Positions 1 to 6,021 of a DNA stretch of 8,881 nucleotides are shown piece by piece (within the stretch, counting starts at the first letter, position 1; every line of letters starts with the position of its first letter). The stretch comes from CAZTLI01 sp964614375 (GTDB lineage Bacteria > Chloroflexota > Anaerolineae > Aggregatilineales > Phototrophicaceae). The notes beneath the pieces are model-generated. The model saw nothing but the letters and a program-made list of their open reading frames with translations, was not told the origin of the DNA and did no database searches. The translations under genes were made by a program, and so were the position numbers. The stretch is taken from contig CAZTLI010000214.1 in the NCBI GenBank assembly GCA_964614375.1, forward strand, positions 1 through 8,881, read 5' to 3'.

Positions 1-288
1 CTTTACTGAGAATACCCATTTCAGCTAGACATTATTTTGGCGAAGGTATTGATTTCAAGCAATTGACCAAACTAGGGGATAGTCAATGTGCCGTCTAGGA
101 CGGTGACGGCTTCTCCACCGACGCGACCCTAATACCCCGAAATGGCGCACGACAGCACATAGGGAATCAAGTAAATGAACGCGGCTAAAGTCATCAATCG
201 CCTGCTTAAAAGATTTCCATCGCGCAATGTTCTTAATCATTGTAACGGAGAATTGCAGCAATTGGATACAATGACATATTAAGAGGGC
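1..288. other. Gene-free stretch with decayed coding sequence
   Basis: I see no intact gene, RNA gene or known element here. On the minus strand an ATG at 192-194 opens a frame beginning MTLAAFIYLIPYVLSCAI, which looks like a membrane segment. The frame hits TAG at 129-131, continues through GRVGGEAVTVLDGTLTIP, then hits a second TAG. Hydrophobic, protein-like residues on both sides of an in-frame stop suggest a decayed gene of unknown identity, but the stretch is too short to be sure. The segment is visibly more AT-rich than the amino-sugar cluster. It adjoins the remnant of a ROK kinase tail, so the whole region may be an eroded paralogous locus. Confidence 0.3.
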
Positions 289-337
289 CTATTGCTGATT
301 GTACCAGACCAGACTCGCCGCACCGACGGCGCTGGAT
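288..337. repeat. Direct repeat copy 1 (ROK kinase tail)
   Basis: This 50-base segment matches 1951-2000 in the same orientation with three mismatches, all in the first 11 bases. The last 39 bases (299-337) are identical. Similarity fades beyond 337. It is the decayed partner of the 3' end of the intact ROK kinase gene. Together the two copies bracket the MFS gene with its leader. Confidence 0.9.
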
Positions 338-421
338 TGCGCTTCCAATGCGGTCTAGCCAGAAATGATGTTGAGTAAGGATTGCAGCAAGGAAAGGCAT
401 CAATAAAAAGATGTGCGGGTT
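289..421 (-). pseudogene. Remnant of the 3' end of a second ROK kinase gene
   Basis: Read on the minus strand and ending in TAG at 289-291, this stretch encodes a tail of SSAVGAASLVWYNQQ. The intact ROK kinase nearby ends SSAVGAASLVWYNRQ. Upstream, in another frame, lie WLDRI (about 347-361) and NPHIFLL (about 401-421). They correspond in order to WLDGL and NPALFVL of the intact gene. Between WLD and SSAVG some 20 residues are missing and the frame shifts, so the copy is dead. The C-terminal match is certain at the DNA level, with 39 identical bases. The extension to NPHIF is only suggestive. It could be the relic of a tandem paralogue, or part of a duplication formed when the MFS gene entered this site. 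Confidence 0.65.
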
Positions 422-467
422 GCCTACAACACTTCGGTCTATTGTCATGCTCCCTGTGATCAACCTG

Positions 468-497
468 TTGTTCCTAATCAATAAGCGGGTCTATAAT
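468..497 (+). promoter_or_regulatory. Probable sigma-70-type promoter of the MFS gene
   Basis: A perfect TATAAT lies at 492-497, with a TTGTTC box at 468-473 and an 18-base spacer. Transcription would start near 503-505, just before the two structured elements of the leader, leaving an untranslated leader of about 108 nt. The -10 match is exact and the -35 match partial. No experimental support. Confidence 0.5.
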
Positions 498-517
498 TAG
501 AGTCACTTGAAATGACG

Positions 518-560
518 ATACGCGCCGAAGCTCGCGTATTATTGAAAGGTCAATGGCTTC
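518..560 (+). promoter_or_regulatory. Pseudoknot-capable leader RNA (candidate riboswitch or attenuator)
   Basis: A perfect 7-bp stem pairs ATACGCG (518-524) with CGCGTAT (533-539) around an 8-base loop, CCGAAGCT. Loop bases 527-532 can pair with 555-560 (GGCTTC), six pairs including one G-U, forming an H-type pseudoknot. A small hairpin between them pairs ATTGA (541-545) with TCAAT (550-554). The downstream pairing partner is also part of the terminator stem that follows, so pseudoknot and terminator exclude each other. This is the logic of a transcriptional riboswitch. The order of pairings, and the AATGGCTTCTACC segment, recall the fluoride (crcB-type) riboswitch. However, the GAUG and AAC bases conserved in that class are not present, so the class is unassigned and the function is inference. 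Confidence 0.4.
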
Positions 561-594
561 TACCTGAAATCTCCGGGTGGAAGCCATTTTGTTT
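552..594 (+). terminator. Intrinsic terminator in the MFS leader
   Basis: A 13-bp stem pairs 552-564 (AATGGCTTCTACC) with 576-588 (GGTGGAAGCCATT). It has one G-U pair and an 11-base loop, and is followed by a T-rich run (TTTTGTTT, 587-594). It points along the plus strand and ends 17 nt before the MFS start codon, downstream of the likely promoter. It therefore looks like a conditional terminator controlling read-through into the gene rather than the end of an upstream gene. Bases 555-560 can instead pair with the hairpin loop at 527-532, giving an antiterminated state. Confidence 0.75.
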
Positions 595-611
595 GACAGA
601 AAGAAAGAAGT

Positions 612-1928
612 ATGTCTCAAGCGGCAGAGAATACCACCAGTAATGTGTTACGCAAAGTCCCGCGCACTGATAGGGCAACAACGATTACCAGTTTTCTAAC
701 CGATATTTCAAGCGAATTGATTTTCACCCTTGTACCCCTCTTTCTCTCGAATGTGCTCGGAGTATCGACGGTGGTTATCGGCGTGATTGACGGCGTTGCC
801 GAAACAACATCCAGTGTACTCAAAGGATTTTCGGGCTGGTTATCAGATCGACTGGGCAGACGAAAGTGGTTAGCAGTCACCGGATACGGTCTGTCAGCAC
901 TGGCAAAACCATTCCTGTACTTTGTGACATCGTGGTATGGCGTGCTAGCGGTTCGCTTTGTGGATCGTGCGGGTAAAGGCATCCGCACATCACCGCGCGA
1001 CGCATTGATTGCCGACAGTATTGATGAACACCATCGCGGCATTGCGTTTGGGCTGCATCGTGCCGGAGATACCGCCGGTGCAATGATCGGACTCATCATC
1101 GCGCTTCTGGTGGTATTGGCTACCCAATCACAGGCGCTTGACCTGAGTCAAGAAACCTTCCAACAACTGGTATTGATCGGGATTATTCCCGGTTTCCTCG
1201 CCGTGTTGGTATTAGCAATCGGGGCGCGCGATGTCAAGTTCACACAAAAGGAAGCCGAACCAAAAATACAGGCTAAAGAAAAGGTATCCTTAAGCCTACG
1301 CGCCCTGGACAAGGATTTTCGGTTTTTCTTAGTAGTTGTTGCCATTTTTACACTCGGTAATTCTTCAGATGGATTTCTCATTCTCCGTGCTCAGGAACGC
1401 GGGTTGAATGTGGCAGAAGTGCTGGGGATGTTGATTACATTTAACCTGATTTATGCACTATTTTCTGGCCCTCTGGGTGCGCTCTCTGATCGCATTGGAC
1501 GTTACCGACTCATACTGGGCGGATGGTTGTTTTACGCGGTGCTGTATCTCGGTTTTGCCGCTGCCACTGAAGGCTGGCAAATCTGGGCTATTTATGCGAT
1601 CTATGGTTTATATTATGCGGCTGTCACGGGAACTGCAAAAGCACTCGTGGCTGATCTCATCCCACAGGAGCAGCGAGGATCAGCCTATGGCTATTACAAC
1701 ACGACTGTCGGCTTGATGGCACTCCCTGCAAGCATCCTGGCTGGGATACTCTGGCAGGGTGTGGGGAGCTGGGCGGGATTTGGCGCTTCTGCACCATTTA
1801 TTGCAGGGGCGGCGCTGGCATTCCTTGCGGTTGTTTTGATGTTCGTGTGGTATCGACGCCGAGTACAGGTGGAAATGAACGCTGAAAATGGAGATAAAAC
1901 GGCAAAAGGCGCTAGCCAAGACGTTTAA
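612..1928 (+). CDS. MFS transporter (12-TM, MJ1317-like type)
   Basis: This is a 438-residue inner-membrane secondary transporter of the major facilitator superfamily. Hydrophobic segments fill two halves joined by a charged cytoplasmic loop (about 206-236). Each half carries the superfamily motif A: GWLSDRLGRRK at 75-85 and GALSDRIGRYR at 289-299. DRAGKGIRTSPRDA at 118-131 and FTLGNSSDGFLILRAQ at 246-261 resemble MFS proteins related to archaeal MJ1317, whose substrates are unknown to me. The start at 612 follows a purine-rich AAAGAAAGAAG stretch serving as a weak ribosome site. The gene is preceded by a promoter-like box and a structured leader with a terminator, so its expression is probably conditional. 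It runs toward the ROK kinase gene with 23 bp between stops. It looks more AT-rich than the amino-sugar genes and sits between two copies of the kinase tail. I therefore doubt it belongs to the GlcNAc pathway, although sugar uptake cannot be excluded. Confidence 0.9.
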   Translation: MSQAAENTTSNVLRKVPRTDRATTITSFLTDISSELIFTLVPLFLSNVLGVSTVVIGVIDGVAETTSSVLKGFSGWLSDRLGRRKWLAVTGYGLSALAKPFLYFVTSWYGVLAVRFVDRAGKGIRTSPRDALIADSIDEHHRGIAFGLHRAGDTAGAMIGLIIALLVVLATQSQALDLSQETFQQLVLIGIIPGFLAVLVLAIGARDVKFTQKEAEPKIQAKEKVSLSLRALDKDFRFFLVVVAIFTLGNSSDGFLILRAQERGLNVAEVLGMLITFNLIYALFSGPLGALSDRIGRYRLILGGWLFYAVLYLGFAAATEGWQIWAIYAIYGLYYAAVTGTAKALVADLIPQEQRGSAYGYYNTTVGLMALPASILAGILWQGVGSWAGFGASAPFIAGAALAFLAVVLMFVWYRRRVQVEMNAENGDKTAKGASQDV

Positions 1929-1950
1929 TGCAGACGAAGGTGCTCATGTG

Positions 1951-2000
1951 CCTATTGGCGGTTGTACCAGACCAGACTCGCCGCACCGACGGCGCTGGAT
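1951..2000. repeat. Direct repeat copy 2 (ROK kinase tail)
   Basis: This is the partner of 288-337, offset by 1663 bases in the same orientation. Here the sequence is the living 3' end of the ROK kinase gene (last residues SSAVGAASLVWYNRQ). A repeat this long and exact could support recombination that deletes or loops out the MFS gene between the copies. Confidence 0.9.
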
Positions 2001-2896
2001 GTCACTTGCGACAGGGTGACGCGCAGGTGTTCGTGGGCAGGCGGCAGGGTCGAACGGCGGAGGTCGTCTTCAAGGCCGTCGAGCCAGTAATCGGCGGCGG
2101 CGTGCCCTAATCCACCCGCCAGCACAAACAGCGCCGGATTAAGCATCCCGATACAATTGAGCAGCGTCGTCCGCAGATAACGGCGCGCCTCACCCATGAT
2201 GGTCAATGCCAGGGGGTCGGCTTGCTCAGCAGCGGATAGGATGGTCTCTGTGGTGGGCATGTCCATCTGTGCGAGAGGGCTGTCGGGGAAATTGGGGGCA
2301 TGTTCGTGCCAGCCCGCCAGCAAGCCATTGCCAGATATATACAGGTCTGGCGAACCGTGTAAGCCAGTTTCGGCGCGGCGTCCATCGGGGTCGAGCATCA
2401 GATGCCCCATTTCCGACGCGAAGAAATTACTGCCATTGAGCAGGCGTCCATCCACCACTGCGCCCATACCCAGACCCGTGCCGATGGCGATATAGACAAA
2501 ATCGCGGCAGTCGCGCGCCGCACCAAATATCATTTCACCCAATGCGGCGGCTTTAGCATCGTTATGGACGTGTATCGGCGGGCAGTCGGGCAAGCGCGAT
2601 TCGAGCGCATAGCGCAGCGGCACATTCAGCCAACCGAGATTGACCGCATTACGGACGATGCCCGTCGTCGGGTCAACATGCCCCGGACAACCAATCCCCA
2701 CCCCAACAACCTGTCCCGGCGCGCCATCCAGCCGATGTTGTATAGCCGCAGCGATACGGTCTAAGAGGGCGTCTGTGCCCCCATCGGGATTCGTCGGCAC
2801 GCGATGTTCGGCAAGGACATGCCCCGCGCTGTCCACCAGCGCGCACGCCACTTTCGTCCCGCCAATATCGACCCCCAGCGCGAGTGAATCTGCCAT
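1952..2896 (-). CDS. ROK-family sugar kinase, probable N-acetylglucosamine kinase
   Basis: This 314-residue cytosolic kinase of the ROK (Repressor/ORF/Kinase) fold is the likely ATP-dependent enzyme making GlcNAc-6-phosphate for NagA. Visible motifs are the phosphate-binding DIGGTK at 10-15, GVGIGCPGHVD at 65-75, catalytic-base HND (Asp113) at 111-113, the second phosphate loop IGTGLGMG at 138-145, and the sugar-contacting EMGH at 162-165. The family's zinc motif after GH (CxCG followed by GC) is absent: Ala175, Thr177 and Ser182 occupy the cysteine positions, so the usual structural zinc is probably missing. The ATG at 2896 lies 3 bp after the SIS gene stop. GGAG six bases upstream supplies the ribosome site, and the two genes are surely one operon. 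Substrate is inferred from the neighbours: glucose or N-acetylmannosamine kinase activity is possible by sequence alone. No terminator is visible in the 23 bp before the convergent MFS stop. Confidence 0.88.
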   Translation of the reverse strand: MADSLALGVDIGGTKVACALVDSAGHVLAEHRVPTNPDGGTDALLDRIAAAIQHRLDGAPGQVVGVGIGCPGHVDPTTGIVRNAVNLGWLNVPLRYALESRLPDCPPIHVHNDAKAAALGEMIFGAARDCRDFVYIAIGTGLGMGAVVDGRLLNGSNFFASEMGHLMLDPDGRRAETGLHGSPDLYISGNGLLAGWHEHAPNFPDSPLAQMDMPTTETILSAAEQADPLALTIMGEARRYLRTTLLNCIGMLNPALFVLAGGLGHAAADYWLDGLEDDLRRSTLPPAHEHLRVTLSQVTSSAVGAASLVWYNRQ

Positions 2897-2899
2897 TGT

Positions 2900-3931
2900 C
2901 TACTCCGTCACCGTCACTTTGGATAGGCCGCGCGGTTTATCAACAGGATGGCCTTTGACCTGCGCGAGATGCAGCCCGAAGACCTGTCCCGGCAAGATTG
3001 CGACAATCGGCGACAGCCATTCGGGGACTCTGGGCAGGCGCATCGGCTTGCAGGCATGGACAAACGCCGCGTCGTCATTACTGATGACCAGATTTTCGGC
3101 CTGTTTATCGTGCAGCTTTTCCAGTAAATCGAGCAGTTTGGGCAACGTCTTGCCAGACGGCGCGAGGGTAATCACCGGGAAACCGGGTTGAATCATGGCG
3201 ATTGGGCCATGCCGGAAGTCGGCCTCGCTGAAGCCGCTGCCGGTGACATAACACAATTCGGTGATTTTCAGGTTGATTTCAAACGCCGTGGAATAGTTAT
3301 AGCCGCGTCCAATCGTCGCGAACTGTGTCATATAACGATAACGTTCTGCCCAACTGCCGATGGTCTCGCACAGCAATAGGGTTTCGTCGGCGGCATCGGG
3401 CAATTTGTGCAGCGCACTATGAAAACCCGCATCGTCTATCAGCGCATCCACCAGCATAGCGATGGCGGTCAATTCGGCGGTATAGGTCTTGGTCGCGGCG
3501 ATGCTGATTTCTTCGCCTGCGTGAAGCGCGATGTGGTATTCTGCGGTTTGTGCCATTGGCGCTTCAGGGTCATTGGTGATGCTAAGGGTGAGCGCGCCCT
3601 GTTCGCGGGCATCTGCCAGCACCTTTCGCACATCTTCAGACTGACCTGACTGCGACACACCCATCACCAGCGCGCGCGACAGGTCGGGCGGGGTCTCATA
3701 GAGCGTATGCAGCGACGGCGTTGCCAGAGCGACGGGCAAACGGGCATGTGCGCCCAGCATATACTGGGCATAACGGGCGGCGTTATCCGACGTGCCGCGC
3801 GCCGCAATCGACACAAACGCCGGGTTGAAGTCGCGTATCGCCCCTGCAATCGCGACGACATGAGCGGATTCTGCATCCAGCAACCGCCGCATGACTGTTG
3901 GCTGTTCGGCTATTTCCTGTTCGAGGTACAT
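2900..3931 (-). CDS. SIS-domain glucosamine-6-phosphate deaminase/isomerase (GlmS-like, NagB-II type)
   Basis: This 343-residue protein equals the isomerase half of GlmS without the N-terminal glutaminase domain. It has two SIS domains (about 30-160 and 195-330). GlmS-type motifs are ARGTSDNA at 44-51, SQSGQSED at 93-100, GEEISIAATKTYTAE at 139-153, GRGYNYSTAFEINLKITE at 208-225 and FRHGP at 239-243. The C-terminus is DKPRGLSKVTVTE. Glu225, His241 and Lys338 line up with the GlmS residues Glu488, His504 and Lys603 used for ring opening and isomerisation. Lacking a glutamine site, such proteins usually deaminate GlcN-6-P to Fru-6-P and ammonia, which is the step needed after NagA. No classical NagB is present in the window. 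The start at 3931 has AAGGA seven bases upstream. The kinase gene follows after 3 bp. An AgaS-like role on galactosamine-6-P is the main alternative. Confidence 0.87.
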   Translation of the reverse strand: MYLEQEIAEQPTVMRRLLDAESAHVVAIAGAIRDFNPAFVSIAARGTSDNAARYAQYMLGAHARLPVALATPSLHTLYETPPDLSRALVMGVSQSGQSEDVRKVLADAREQGALTLSITNDPEAPMAQTAEYHIALHAGEEISIAATKTYTAELTAIAMLVDALIDDAGFHSALHKLPDAADETLLLCETIGSWAERYRYMTQFATIGRGYNYSTAFEINLKITELCYVTGSGFSEADFRHGPIAMIQPGFPVITLAPSGKTLPKLLDLLEKLHDKQAENLVISNDDAAFVHACKPMRLPRVPEWLSPIVAILPGQVFGLHLAQVKGHPVDKPRGLSKVTVTE

Positions 3932-3946
3932 CTATTATTCCTTAAT

Positions 3947-4021
3947 AAACACCAGCACGGTTGAACCACAGCGCGCACAGGGTGAAGAGTACAAAAGATT
4001 CAACGCAAAGGGTGGGTGTTT
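3947..4021 (-). other. Nested inverted repeats between nagA and the SIS gene
   Basis: AAACACC (3947-3953) pairs with GGTGTTT (4015-4021). Inside it GTTGAA (3960-3965) pairs with TTCAAC (3999-4004). In the mRNA these would bracket the repeat copy and end just before the AAGGA ribosome site (3939-3943) of the SIS gene. The arms are short and widely spaced and no T run follows, so I do not call a terminator. It could be an mRNA-processing or stabilising structure, or merely a property of the repeat. Confidence 0.25.
3961..4011 (+). repeat. CACAGAG-type intergenic repeat, copy A
   Basis: TTGAACCACAGCGCGCACAGGG begins the copy, with CACAGCG (3967-3973) and CACAGGG (3976-3982) spaced 9 bases apart. 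CAACGCAAAGG follows at 4001-4011. The opening GAACCACAG matches the copies at 7209-7238 and (inverted) 7398-7417, so this is a family of short dispersed repeats confined to gaps between genes. It fills much of the 102-bp nagA-SIS gap. Function unknown. Confidence 0.6.
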
Positions 4022-4033
4022 CGCAAATCGCGC

Positions 4034-5200
4034 CTACGTTTCATACACCACCCGTCCCTCGACCACCGTCAAACACACGTTCACTGCATCATCGACCAGC
4101 ACCAGATCGGCATCTTTGCCAATTGCCAGACTGCCTTTGCAATGGTCGATTGACAGGGCGCGGGCGGCGTTCAGACTGGTCGCCTGCCAGATCGCGTCAA
4201 GCGGCTCACCTGTCGCCTGCATGAAGGTGCGGACGGCGATGTCCATGCTCAGGGTGCTGCCCGCCAGCGTGCCATCATCGAGATAGGCCGAGCCATCGCG
4301 CAGGGTGACGGTACGCCCATCCTGTGTATAGCTGCTGCCATCGGGCAAACCCGCGCCGCGCACGGCATCGGTAATCAATATAACACCGTCAGCGCCTTTA
4401 GCCTGCCAGAGCAATTTCATACTCGCCGGATGCACATGCAGGCCATCGCCAATCAATTCGCAGCGCAGTTCGGGCATCGTCAGCGCCGCGCCAACTGTGC
4501 CCGGTTCACGATGATGCAGGCCGCGCATGGCGTTATACGTGTGCGTCGTCTGCGATAGACCATGTGCGACTGCCCGCCCCATATCGCTGTAGGTGGCGTC
4601 GGTGTGGGCGGCAGAGACGGTGATTCCCCGATTGACACATTCGTCAATCAGCCACAGATTTTCGTCATATTCAGGCGCGAGTGCCAGGAGACGAATCACA
4701 TTCAAATCCAGCAGTGGCAGGGCTTCGGTTTGTGTCGCCCGCCGAATCTGTGTCGTATCCTGTGCGCCGCATTTCGCGGGATTGAGATATGGCCCTTCCA
4801 GATGCGCCCCTAAAATCGCTGCCCCGCCGTCTACAACCCCCTGCATCGCGCCGATGGCCTCCAGAGCCGCCCGGATGCGTTCGGCAGAGGCCGTCCAGGT
4901 CGTCGGCAAAAAGCCCGTGACGCCATGTTCGGCATAATCCTGTGCCATTCGTTTCAGAGAATCGGGTATGGCATCCATCGCTTCGCGACCGTGCGCGCCA
5001 TGCACATGCACGTCGATGAAGCCGGGCAGCAGCGTGCGTCCGTGCGCGTCTATTGTGTCAACAGTCTCAAATTCGGGAGCATCGCCCGCCGCCATCCGCG
5101 CGATTTTGCCATTTTCCGCCAGCAGCCAACCGCGCGCATAGACGGAATCCGCCGTGATAATCCGCGCGTTGTGAATCAATAGGGGTTGATGTGTCGTCAT
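4034..5200 (-). CDS. nagA: N-acetylglucosamine-6-phosphate deacetylase
   Basis: This cytosolic amidohydrolase (388 residues, normal for the family) removes acetate from GlcNAc-6-P to give GlcN-6-P. Its features are a small N-terminal beta domain, then PGFIDVHVHG with the HxH metal pair (His65, His67), HLEGPYLNP with metal ligand Glu135, SAAHTD with His199, THTYNAM with His220, DGLHVHP (about 252-258) and LITDAV with catalytic Asp278. The C-terminus closes the beta domain (GSLAIGKDADLVLVD). The HxH pair indicates a binuclear metal site like Bacillus NagA rather than the E. coli form. The ATG at 5200 overlaps the stop of the LacI-type gene as ATGA, indicating coupled translation, with AAGG ten bases upstream. 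A GTG at 5218 would add six residues but overlaps the previous gene more and has a poorer ribosome site. Its product feeds the SIS deaminase encoded next. Confidence 0.95.
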   Translation of the reverse strand: MTTHQPLLIHNARIITADSVYARGWLLAENGKIARMAAGDAPEFETVDTIDAHGRTLLPGFIDVHVHGAHGREAMDAIPDSLKRMAQDYAEHGVTGFLPTTWTASAERIRAALEAIGAMQGVVDGGAAILGAHLEGPYLNPAKCGAQDTTQIRRATQTEALPLLDLNVIRLLALAPEYDENLWLIDECVNRGITVSAAHTDATYSDMGRAVAHGLSQTTHTYNAMRGLHHREPGTVGAALTMPELRCELIGDGLHVHPASMKLLWQAKGADGVILITDAVRGAGLPDGSSYTQDGRTVTLRDGSAYLDDGTLAGSTLSMDIAVRTFMQATGEPLDAIWQATSLNAARALSIDHCKGSLAIGKDADLVLVDDAVNVCLTVVEGRVVYET

Positions 5201-6021
5201 TGGGGAATGGCCTTGCACGTCTCGCGTTCGACCAGTTCGGTGCTGAGGACGGTGAAGCCGTTAATCGTCAATCCCTGCATCTGCCCGATAAGCTGGCGCG
5301 CCGCGCGTCTACCCAAGACCACCACATCAGCCGCAACCGTCGTGATTCCCGCTTTTGCGGCTTCTGGCCCATCGCCAAACCCCACGACACTCACAGCAGC
5401 GGGCACAGCAATCCCATGCTCGCGCAGCACGTCTAATGCCGCCGCCGCCATCAAATAGTCAGAGACAATCAATACATCAAAATCGGGTTCGTGGGCGAGA
5501 AATTCGCGCAATGAGTCTGCCGCCACCGATGGGATGAAATCCCCGCGCAGGATGTGACTATCGGGGATGTCGATATTGTGGCGCATGAGAGCCTGCCGGA
5601 AAGCCCGGTCACGCATGATGCCGTCGTTTTGTGCCATATCGCCGCGAATGAAGGCTGGTTTGTGGCGTCCACAATGAACGATGATATAGTGCATCAGGCT
5701 GGCGATGCCGTCTAAATTATCGGGTATCACGGCGGGAATCGGGGTATGCGGCACGCGATGACTGACCAGCGACAACGGCACGCCGGTGGCATACAGGTCA
5801 TGCAGCACATTGTCGGGCACGCAGTTGGCGATGACCAGCACACCCGCTGCGTCGGCAATGTCAGACAATCCATCGAGATTGGCGACAGGTTCGGGCACGG
5901 TGATGATGGTCGTGTTGTAGCCATGTTCCAGCAGCACGGCCTCTGCCCCGACGATGACATCACGCTGAAACACTTCGGCGGGATTATTGGTCACAATTGC
6001 GATAGCCGGTCGTTGCGCCAT
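5197..6021 (-). CDS. HTH-less LacI/GalR-type ligand-binding protein
   Basis: This 274-residue protein matches only the effector domain of LacI/GalR regulators (periplasmic-binding-protein fold). Typical stretches are AIAIVTNN at the start, VIPDNLDGIASL at 98-109, AFIRGD at 123-128, RDRAFRQALMRHNI at 137-150, DVLIVSDYLMAAAAL at 182-196, GIAVPAAVSVVGFGD at 203-217 and LVERETC at 263-269. LacI proteins usually have about 330-345 residues. Here the 60-residue DNA-binding headpiece and hinge are absent. No upstream extension can supply them, because the ATG at 6021 overlaps the stop of the ROK regulator gene (TGATG). There is no signal peptide or lipobox, so it should be cytosolic. It cannot bind DNA by the usual means. 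Its fixed coupling to a DNA-binding ROK regulator suggests a sugar-sensing partner or modulator, but this is inference. A soluble sugar-binding protein or degenerate regulator are alternatives. Confidence 0.82.
   Translation of the reverse strand: MAQRPAIAIVTNNPAEVFQRDVIVGAEAVLLEHGYNTTIITVPEPVANLDGLSDIADAAGVLVIANCVPDNVLHDLYATGVPLSLVSHRVPHTPIPAVIPDNLDGIASLMHYIIVHCGRHKPAFIRGDMAQNDGIMRDRAFRQALMRHNIDIPDSHILRGDFIPSVAADSLREFLAHEPDFDVLIVSDYLMAAAALDVLREHGIAVPAAVSVVGFGDGPEAAKAGITTVAADVVVLGRRAARQLIGQMQGLTINGFTVLSTELVERETCKAIPQ

Noticed and set aside
233..481. Minus-strand 82-codon open frame as a real small gene
   Set aside because: Its 3' half reads the ROK kinase tail in the wrong frame (QRRRCGESGLVQ instead of SSAVGAASLVW), so it is a by-product of a decayed gene.
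518..594. Firm call of a fluoride riboswitch
   Set aside because: The topology and the AATGGCTTCTACC segment fit, but the conserved GAUG before P1 and the AAC after the pseudoknot strand are absent, and the regulated gene is not crcB or a CLC-F exchanger.
2402..3191. Plus-strand open frames of 120 and 183 codons opposite the kinase and SIS genes
   Set aside because: They lie wholly antisense to two well-supported genes, have arginine/proline/serine-rich composition typical of GC-rich shadow frames, and show no motif or ribosome site.
5201..5218. Upstream GTG start for NagA
   Set aside because: It adds only MQGHSP, extends the overlap with the previous gene to 22 bp and has a weaker ribosome site than the ATGA-coupled ATG.
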